DNA of 7,465 nucleotides from UBA9676 sp036522155 (GTDB lineage Bacteria; Actinomycetota; Actinomycetes; Streptosporangiales; Streptosporangiaceae), in the NCBI GenBank assembly GCA_036522155.1, contig DATDGI010000087.1:1-7465 (forward strand). The letters run 5' to 3'. The translations under genes and the position numbers were made by a program. Below are positions 1 to 4,180 of this stretch, piece after piece. The notes below the pieces were generated by a model. The model made no database searches. It was not told where the DNA came from and saw only the letters and a program-made list of their open reading frames with translations. The stretch's first letter is position 1. Each line of letters opens with the position of its first letter.

Positions 1-230
1 TGCACCTCCACTGAGCCGGGCGCGCCCGGCGGGCGGGCCGGTGCCTTCTTCGCCGGTGCTGGTGTCGGCGCCTGCGCCGAGAATGCTTCCTTAAGCTTGC
101 GGACAACCGGCGCCTCGATGGTGGACGATGCCGACCGCACGAACTCGCCCATATCCTTGAGCTTGTCCATGACGGCCTTGCTCTCGACGCCGAACTCCTT
201 AGCGAGCTCGTATACCCGGACCTTCGCCAC
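1..230 (-). CDS. infB: Translation initiation factor IF-2, N-terminal part (runs off left edge)
   Basis: IF-2 is the GTPase that brings initiator tRNA to the 30S subunit and promotes 70S joining in the cytoplasm. Only the first 76 codons are visible. Residues 1-52 (starting MAKVRVYELAKEFGVESK) match the IF-2 N-terminal helical domain: the VYELAKE start, then a lysine-rich helix with KAVMDKLKDMG. From about residue 53 the protein turns into the Ala/Pro/Lys-rich linker typical of long actinobacterial IF-2. The GTPase domain lies outside the window. The GTG start at 230 is preceded by an AAGGGAG ribosome binding site about 5 bases upstream, and the conserved N-terminal motif begins immediately, so the start is secure. 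It is the last visible gene of the rimP-nusA-ylxR-infB operon and lies 88 bp after ylxR. Family assignment rests on the N-terminal domain plus gene order. Confidence 0.95.
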   Translation of the reverse strand, partial: MAKVRVYELAKEFGVESKAVMDKLKDMGEFVRSASSTIEAPVVRKLKEAFSAQAPTPAPAKKAPARPPGAPGSVEV

Positions 231-245
231 TGCGCTCCCTTACTC

Positions 246-282
246 GGTCCGGTTTCGCCCGGACCCTCGTGGCCGGTCCGGG
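246..282 (-). promoter_or_regulatory. Alternative hairpins in the infB leader
   Basis: The 88-bp ylxR-infB gap contains the 7-base motif GGTCCGG at 246-252, its reverse complement CCGGACC at 259-265, and GGTCCGG again at 275-281. The middle arm can therefore pair perfectly with either outer arm: 246-252 with 259-265 (7 bp, 6-base loop) or 258-265 with 275-282 (8 bp, 9-base loop). Only one can exist at a time. In the minus-strand transcript the 3' hairpin ends about 15 bases before the infB GTG and within 5 bases of its ribosome binding site. The pairing is seen directly. A role in attenuation, RNA processing or control of infB translation is inference. Confidence 0.5.
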
Positions 283-318
283 GCAGCGCGTGCTCCGGCC
301 GGCGTCAGACTGAGCTGT

Positions 319-717
319 TCATCGCCGCGTTCTCATCAGGCGCTCATCACAATTGGATCCCGCTTTCCCGGCGCTGCTGTTGATGTCACTGCCACTGCCC
401 CGGCTGGCGGGCCCGGGCAGTCCTGCCCCGGGCTCACCGCACACCTGAGCCAGGAACTCCCCGAGCGGGCCGGTGGCCAGTGGTCCCGGCAGGCGCAGCG
501 CCCGCGGGAACGACCGCCGCCGCTCCGCCTGCTCGAAGCATTCCCGGCTGAGATGCAGGTAGGCGCCCCGGCCAGGCAGCTGCGCCCGGGGATCAGGGAC
601 GACTTCGCCGTCCCTGCTCACCACACGCAGCAGATCGGATTTGGCCGCGCGGACCCGGCACCCGACGCACGTCCGGACCACAGGCACGGGCAGGGTCGGC
701 AGGGACCGTCTGGCCAT
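319..717 (-). CDS. ylxR: YlxR family (DUF448) RNA-binding protein
   Basis: YlxR is a small RNA-binding protein nearly always encoded between nusA and infB. In Bacillus the family has been linked to nucleoid association and gene control, and elsewhere to RNase P. Numbering from the start used here, the family core is residues 15-80: RTCVGCR at 15-21, then LLRVV, and PDPRAQLPGRGAYLH at 41-55, followed by a basic helix ending near SFPRALRL. The remaining ~50 residues are a Gly/Ser-rich tail without recognisable motif. The start is uncertain. An in-frame ATG at 747 would add ten residues, but those codons include CTA, GGT and GGA, unlike the rest of the gene, and neither ATG has a clear ribosome binding site. 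I prefer 717, which places RTCVGCR near the N-terminus as usual. It lies 64 bp after nusA on the same strand. Confidence 0.92.
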   Translation of the reverse strand: MARRSLPTLPVPVVRTCVGCRVRAAKSDLLRVVSRDGEVVPDPRAQLPGRGAYLHLSRECFEQAERRRSFPRALRLPGPLATGPLGEFLAQVCGEPGAGLPGPASRGSGSDINSSAGKAGSNCDERLMRTRR

Positions 718-781
718 TCCGGACGTTAGCTTACCGCGCCGGGGCATCTGTCACGCCGCGGCCGGTAGGTCGAACCCGCCG

Positions 782-1783
782 CTACGCACCCGTATTCCCG
801 GCCGCCGCCGGATCGGGCACCTGGGTGTCGGGCCGGATATCGATCTTCCAGCCGGTCAGCCGGTTGGCGAGCCGGGCGTTCTGCCCCTCTTTCCCGATGG
901 CCAGCGACAGCTGGTAGTCCGGCACGATCACCCGCGCGATCCGGGCCGCCGGGTCCACCACGTCCACCCGTGACACCCGGGCCGGGGACAGCGCGTTGGC
1001 CACGAACTCGGCCGAATCGTCGGAATAGTCGATGATGTCGATCTTCTCGCCGTGCAGCTCGGTCATGACGTTGCGGACCCGGCTGCCCATCGGCCCGATG
1101 CACGCCCCCTTGGCGTTGACCCCGGCCTGGTGGGACGTCACCGCGATCTTGGTCCGGTGGCCCGCCTCCCGGGCGATGGCGACGATGTCCACCGCGCCGC
1201 TGGCGATCTCCGGCACCTCCAGCGCGAACAGCTTCTTGACCAGGTTGGGGTGGGTCCGGGAGAGGGTGATCGAGGGGCCACGGTAGCCCTTGCGCACGTG
1301 CAGGACATAGCAGCGCAGCCGCTCACCGTGGACGTACCGCTCGCCCGGCACCTGCTCGCTGGGCGGCAGGATGGCCTCGATCTTGCCCAGATCGACCAGG
1401 ACCGCGCGCGGATCCTTGCCCTGCTGGATGACCCCGGCCACCACGTCGCCCTCGCGCCCGGCGTACTCGCCGAAGGTGAGCTCGTCCTCGGCGTCCCTGA
1501 GCCGTTGCAGGATCACCTGCCGCGCGGTGGTCGCCGCGATCCGGCCGAATCCGTCCGGGGTGTCGTCGAACTCCCGCAGCACCTCGCCGTTCTCGCCGGT
1601 CTCGGCCGCCCATACGGTCACATGCCCGGTGCCGCGGTCCACCTCGACCCGGGCGGTGGCGGCCGCCCCGCCGGAGCGGTGGTAGGCGACCAGCAGGGCG
1701 TCCTCGATGGCCTTGATGGCCAGGTCCATCGAGATGTCCTTCTCGTTCTCCAAGCTGCGCAGGACAGTCAGGTCAATGTCCAT
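782..1783 (-). CDS. nusA: Transcription termination/antitermination factor NusA
   Basis: NusA binds RNA polymerase and nascent RNA, and modulates pausing, termination and rRNA antitermination. The 333-residue protein has the standard order. Residues 1-105 are the polymerase-binding N-terminal domain (MDIDLTVLRSLENEKDIS start). Residues 110-180 are an S1 domain (EGDVVAGVIQQGKDPRAVLV). KH1 lies at about 195-260 with the loop GPMG at 230-233, and KH2 at about 265-320 with GKEG at 297-300 inside LAIGKEGQNARLA. It ends shortly after KH2, so it lacks the C-terminal acidic repeats of E. coli NusA (495 residues), which is normal for actinobacteria. The ATG at 1783 has a GGGGGAGGG ribosome binding site that lies inside the end of rimP, and the two genes overlap by 11 bp, suggesting translational coupling. 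Confidence 0.98.
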   Translation of the reverse strand: MDIDLTVLRSLENEKDISMDLAIKAIEDALLVAYHRSGGAAATARVEVDRGTGHVTVWAAETGENGEVLREFDDTPDGFGRIAATTARQVILQRLRDAEDELTFGEYAGREGDVVAGVIQQGKDPRAVLVDLGKIEAILPPSEQVPGERYVHGERLRCYVLHVRKGYRGPSITLSRTHPNLVKKLFALEVPEIASGAVDIVAIAREAGHRTKIAVTSHQAGVNAKGACIGPMGSRVRNVMTELHGEKIDIIDYSDDSAEFVANALSPARVSRVDVVDPAARIARVIVPDYQLSLAIGKEGQNARLANRLTGWKIDIRPDTQVPDPAAAGNTGA

Positions 1784-2450
1784 CTGCCCTCCCCCTTGTC
1801 CGCGGTCCGGCGGGCGCGGCCGCCGGTGCGGCGTCCTCGATGCCGGGCTCCGCCGTCAGCCTGCCGAACTCGACCTGCACCCGGCCCGGGCCAAGTTCGG
1901 CGTAGCAGAACTCGCGCCGCTCGCCGCCGATGTCCAGGGTGATCCCGCGTTCTGAGACATCGACGACCCGGCCCTCGATCCGGGGCGGGCGGGCGGTCGC
2001 TGGCGTCAGGCCAGGTTCCGGGGAGTGGCCGTCATCGCCCGCGGTCACCGGGACCTGGACCAGCCTGCCCGCGGCCCGGCGCCAGTGCCGGGGCTGGGTG
2101 AGCGGGCGGTCCACGCCCGGCGAGGACACTTCGAGTGTGTACGGCGCCTCCCCCATCGCCCCGGTGGCGTCCAGCCGGGCCGAGAGTTCCCGGCTGATCA
2201 GCGCCATCTTGTCCAGGCCCAGGCCGCCGTCGGCGTCCACGTACACCCGCAGCAGCCGGCGCCGGCCGGCCGCGCTGATCCGGATCGATTCCAGGTCCGC
2301 ACCGGCGGCGTGCACGACCGGCTCCAGCACCCGGGCCAGCTCCGCCTGCTCGGCGTCATTGCGGTGGCCAGCGGGCGCCGCACCCGGCACAGGGGCCCGC
2401 CCGTCGGCCCGATCGGGACGTGACGATCTGTGACGGGAGTTACCGCGCAT
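1773..2450 (-). CDS. rimP: Ribosome maturation factor RimP
   Basis: RimP assists late assembly of the 30S subunit. The 225-residue protein carries the conserved N-terminal domain at about residues 33-120 (LEPVVHAAGADL, LLRVYVDADGGLGLD) with the family signature YTLEVSSPGVDRPLT at 104-118. The C-terminal SH3-like barrel spans about 126-200 (GRLVQVPV; IEGRVVDV; GITLDIGGERREF). It is longer than the ~150-residue E. coli protein, owing to about 30 polar/Arg-rich residues at the N-terminus, an insertion at about 137-156 and a ~25-residue Ala/Pro/Arg tail. An upstream GTG at 2453 is also in frame, but the GAGGAGGT ribosome binding site ends only one base before it and four before the ATG at 2450, so 2450 is preferred. 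It is the first gene of the rimP-nusA-ylxR-infB operon. Confidence 0.95.
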   Translation of the reverse strand: MRGNSRHRSSRPDRADGRAPVPGAAPAGHRNDAEQAELARVLEPVVHAAGADLESIRISAAGRRRLLRVYVDADGGLGLDKMALISRELSARLDATGAMGEAPYTLEVSSPGVDRPLTQPRHWRRAAGRLVQVPVTAGDDGHSPEPGLTPATARPPRIEGRVVDVSERGITLDIGGERREFCYAELGPGRVQVEFGRLTAEPGIEDAAPAAAPAGPRTRGRADGH

Positions 2451-2494
2451 CACGACCTCCTCGTCCCCGACCTGTGCTGTTGTGCATCTTGTTC

Positions 2495-2505
2495 TAGGGT
2501 AGCCG
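2495..2505 (-). promoter_or_regulatory. Candidate -10 box of the rimP operon
   Basis: On the minus strand the sequence GGCTACCCTAGAACAAG lies about 45-60 bases upstream of rimP. It contains TACCCT (2498-2503), which fits the loose actinobacterial TAnnnT -10 pattern. No convincing TTGACA-like element is present 16-19 bases upstream, so this is only a weak candidate. A promoter somewhere in 2451-2690 is expected, because rimP diverges from the next gene. Confidence 0.25.
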
Positions 2506-2620
2506 GATCAGCGGGCCAGCTGGCCTGGTCCCACCGCCGGTGGCGACAGACTGTGAGCACAGAGCGTCATAACCGCCCCGCCGCGGCGGCCGTGGCATGC
2601 TGGGTGCCCGCGCCGCGTCC

Positions 2621-2681
2621 CGGGCCCGGGACGGCCCGGGACGGCGTGGGACAGCCCAGGACGGCGCGGGAACGGCGGGCG
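2621..2681. repeat. 10-bp-period tandem repeat in the divergent intergenic region
   Basis: Successive 10-base units from 2621 read CGGGCCCGGG, ACGGCCCGGG, ACGGCGTGGG, ACAGCCCAGG and ACGGCGCGGG. A sixth degenerate copy (ACGGCGGGCG) follows, shifted by one inserted A. Each unit differs from ACGGCCCGGG by zero to two bases. The array ends next to the ribosome binding site of the lipoprotein gene, so it sits in that gene's leader or promoter-proximal region. It is not a coding repeat of any gene called here. Function is unknown. Confidence 0.6.
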
Positions 2682-2690
2682 GGAGGCCAG

Positions 2691-3203
2691 GTGGAACAGG
2701 TGGGCCGGGTGACGCGGCGCGGGGTGCTCGCCGCGGCGGTGGCGCTGCCCCTGGCCGCGGCCGGCTGCCAGGGCCTGGGCGTGCTCGGCACACCACCCCG
2801 GCCGCGGCCGGACGTCGCCGTCCTGCGCGCCGCCATCGGCGGCGAGACCCTGCTGATCGGCCAGTACACCGCGGTGCTGGCGGCCCAGCCGGGCCTGGCC
2901 AGCCTACTGGCCCCGCTGCTCGGCCAGCACCGGGCCCACCTGGGCCGGCTGCGGGCGCGCCTGATCGTGCCGCCCGGGGCCGCCACCCCCTCGCCGTCGC
3001 CCTCCCCCCGGGCGCATGTCCAGGTGCCGGGCAGCACGGCCGCGGCACAGGCCTTCCTGCAGCAGGCAGAGCACAGCGCCGCCCAATCGCTGCTAGGCCG
3101 CCTCCCGGCGGCCTCCCCGTCGCTGGCCCAGCTGCTGGCCAGCATCGCGGCCTCGGAGGCCAGCCACGCGCTGCTGCTCGGACCCGGCCGGGGGGCCGGA
3201 TGA
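2691..3203 (+). CDS. Probable exported ferritin-like lipoprotein
   Basis: This 170-residue protein opens with an export signal: T-R-R-G-V-L at 8-13 (twin-arginine-like), a hydrophobic Ala/Val/Leu stretch, then LAAAGC with the presumed lipidated Cys at residue 26. A Pro/Arg spacer follows, then a helical domain with spaced acidic and His residues resembling a four-helix ferritin-like fold: E52 (GGETLLIGQY), H80 and H83 (GQHRAHL), E127 (AEHSAA) and an ExxH at 156-159. A Pro/Ser linker (about 94-106) separates the two helix pairs. Actinomycetes commonly encode such a protein divergently from rimP beside a DUF4439 gene. The GTG at 2691 is chosen because GGGAGG lies four bases upstream and it gives a normal basic n-region. 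The GTG at 2709 is an alternative. Metal binding is inference from residue spacing. The stop overlaps the next start (ATGA), so the pair is probably translationally coupled. Confidence 0.8.
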   Translation: MEQVGRVTRRGVLAAAVALPLAAAGCQGLGVLGTPPRPRPDVAVLRAAIGGETLLIGQYTAVLAAQPGLASLLAPLLGQHRAHLGRLRARLIVPPGAATPSPSPSPRAHVQVPGSTAAAQAFLQQAEHSAAQSLLGRLPAASPSLAQLLASIAASEASHALLLGPGRGAG

Positions 3204-3661
3204 CCGCCTCTCCCGCCCCGGGTGCCGCCCGGGAGCGGGCGGCCGCGATCCGGGCGCTGCAGACGGCGCTGGCGGCCGAGCACACGGCCGTCTACGGCTA
3301 TGCGGTGGCCGGGGCCCACCTGACCGGTTCCCGGCAGAAGGCGGCGACCCGCGACTGGATCGCCCACCAGACGGCACGCGACGCGCTGACCGCCATGGTC
3401 GCCGCCCTGGGCGCCCAGCCGGTCCCCGCGTCCGCCACCTACCAGCTGCCCTTCGCCGTCCGCGGCGCCCAGGCCGCGGTCGCCCTGCTGGCGCTGCTTG
3501 AGGATGGGCTGGCCACCGCCTACCTGGGCCTGGTGGCGCTCACCGGCGACCGGCTGCGGCTGTTCGGCGCGCAGGGGGTGCAGACGGCCGCGCTGCGGGC
3601 CACCGGATGGCGCGGCAGTACGCTCGCGTTCCCGGGGCTGGCGGCACCCGCAGCCAGGTAG
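3200..3661 (+). CDS. DUF4439 ferritin-like domain protein
   Basis: The 153-residue, apparently cytoplasmic protein matches the actinobacterial DUF4439 ferritin-like family in its helix pattern. Helix 1 has AAEHTAVYGYAVAGAHL (E27, H28). Helix 2 has DWIAHQTARDALTAMV (H56, D61). After a turn with PVPASATYQLPF, helix 3 is AVALLALLEDGLATAYLGLV (E101) and helix 4 runs through about 118-136. In ferritin-like proteins such Glu/His residues bind a di-metal centre. Here the set looks incomplete compared with ExxH-bearing ferritins, so activity is uncertain. There is no signal peptide, unlike its upstream partner. Translation starts at the ATG overlapping the upstream TGA by four bases. A longer in-frame extension upstream to 2597 is rejected because it would overlap the lipoprotein gene completely. 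The molecular function of the family is, to my knowledge, not established. Confidence 0.88.
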   Translation: MTASPAPGAARERAAAIRALQTALAAEHTAVYGYAVAGAHLTGSRQKAATRDWIAHQTARDALTAMVAALGAQPVPASATYQLPFAVRGAQAAVALLALLEDGLATAYLGLVALTGDRLRLFGAQGVQTAALRATGWRGSTLAFPGLAAPAAR

Positions 3662-3693
3662 CCTGCCCGCGCCTCAGGGCGCTGGCGGCAGGC
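3661..3693 (+). terminator. Nested hairpin terminator after the ferritin-like pair
   Basis: GCCTGCC (3661-3667) pairs perfectly with GGCAGGC (3687-3693). Inside it GCGCC (3669-3673) pairs with GGCGC (3678-3682) around a TCAG loop. The structure begins at the last base of the DUF4439 stop codon. There is no T-run, as is common for actinomycete terminators. It lies between two convergent genes and could also stop transcripts of the minus-strand gene ending at 3741. Confidence 0.55.
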
Positions 3694-3740
3694 GGGTGCC
3701 GGCCGACGGATCGCCGCCCAGCCCCCCGTGCCCGGCCGGG

Positions 3741-4058
3741 TCAGCCGCCGCCGGGCCGGGCGAGTTCCTGCTCGATCCTGGCCGCGGCGCCGTCCAGGTC
3801 GTCCTCGCTGGCGATCCGCTCGGCCCACGACCACCAGAACCACCAGTTGCCGTCCTGGCCGCGGGCGGCGTAGATGTCACCGGCCGCGCTGGTGGCCGCC
3901 GGATGGGCGACCTGGAGCCGGGGTACCCGGCCGAGCGGAGCGACCAGGCTGGTGTCCAGGCCGCGCTGGGTGAGCAGGCTCGCGAGCTGCTCAAGGTGGT
4001 CGACAGTGGCGATGCGAAGCGGGGGCGCATCACGCTCCAGCCGCTTTACCGATGCCAT
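3741..4058 (-). CDS. Small tryptophan-cluster protein, function unknown
   Basis: I do not recognise a named family. The 105-residue soluble-looking protein has a basic N-terminus, an amphipathic segment (VDHLEQLASLLTQRGLD, 19-35), a middle part with P-x-L-x-V-A-H-P (46-53), a strand-like DIYAA (61-65), the aromatic cluster WWFWWSW (72-78), and a C-terminal helix (DDLDGAAARIEQEL, 86-99). There is no signal peptide or membrane segment. The alternation of short helices and a Trp-rich strand suggests a small alpha/beta domain, but this is inference. The ATG at 4058 is preferred over the one at 4067, because AAGGA lies eight bases before 4058 while it directly abuts 4067. The gene is monocistronic: it has its own promoter-like leader, a helD terminator upstream and a convergent gene downstream. 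Confidence 0.75.
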   Translation of the reverse strand: MASVKRLERDAPPLRIATVDHLEQLASLLTQRGLDTSLVAPLGRVPRLQVAHPAATSAAGDIYAARGQDGNWWFWWSWAERIASEDDLDGAAARIEQELARPGGG

Positions 4059-4105
4059 AAAAGTCATCCTTAGTAATTAAGTTGCGGCGCACGGTAATCA
4101 TAACG
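4059..4105 (-). promoter_or_regulatory. AT-rich promoter/leader of the tryptophan-cluster gene
   Basis: Against a GC-rich background, this stretch is markedly AT-rich (for example ACTTAATTACTAAGG on the minus strand). TATGAT at 4097-4102 on the minus strand differs from the -10 consensus TATAAT by one base and would start transcription near 4090, about 30 bases before the preferred start codon. No good -35 hexamer is visible about 17 bases upstream, so an activator or another sigma factor is possible. The ribosome binding site AAGGA is at 4067-4071. Confidence 0.5.
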
Positions 4106-4150
4106 GAACGGAGGCGATCGTTCGCAGTGAGTTGCTGCCGCTGAGGTGGT

Positions 4151-4171
4151 GCCGGCCTGGTAACGGCCGGC
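4151..4171 (-). terminator. helD terminator hairpin
   Basis: GCCGGCC (4151-4157) and GGCCGGC (4165-4171) form a perfect 7-bp G/C stem with a 7-base loop. It begins nine bases after the helD stop codon in the transcript. No U-tract follows, so this is an actinomycete-style hairpin terminator rather than a classical one. Confidence 0.55.
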
Positions 4172-4180
4172 CGGAACTGG

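Noticed and set aside
97..729. A 210-residue plus-strand frame across infB, the leader and ylxR.
   Set aside because: It is antisense to two conserved genes and crosses their intergenic hairpins. The translation has no domain and codon use is wrong for the frame.
2543..2573. Possible plus-strand promoter GCGACA...CATAAC for the ferritin-like pair.
   Set aside because: The hexamers match consensus at only four of six positions each and the spacer is 19 bases, so it is no better than chance in this region.
2597..3199. An in-frame 200-residue N-terminal extension of the DUF4439 protein.
   Set aside because: It would fully overlap the lipoprotein gene in another frame, and its translation is low-complexity Gly/Ala/Arg/Pro. 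The ATGA overlap gives a natural start at 3200.
2494..3377. Several long minus-strand open frames opposite the ferritin-like pair.
   Set aside because: The translations are Arg/Pro/Ala-rich with no motif. The plus-strand genes have a signal peptide, helix patterns and ribosome binding sites.
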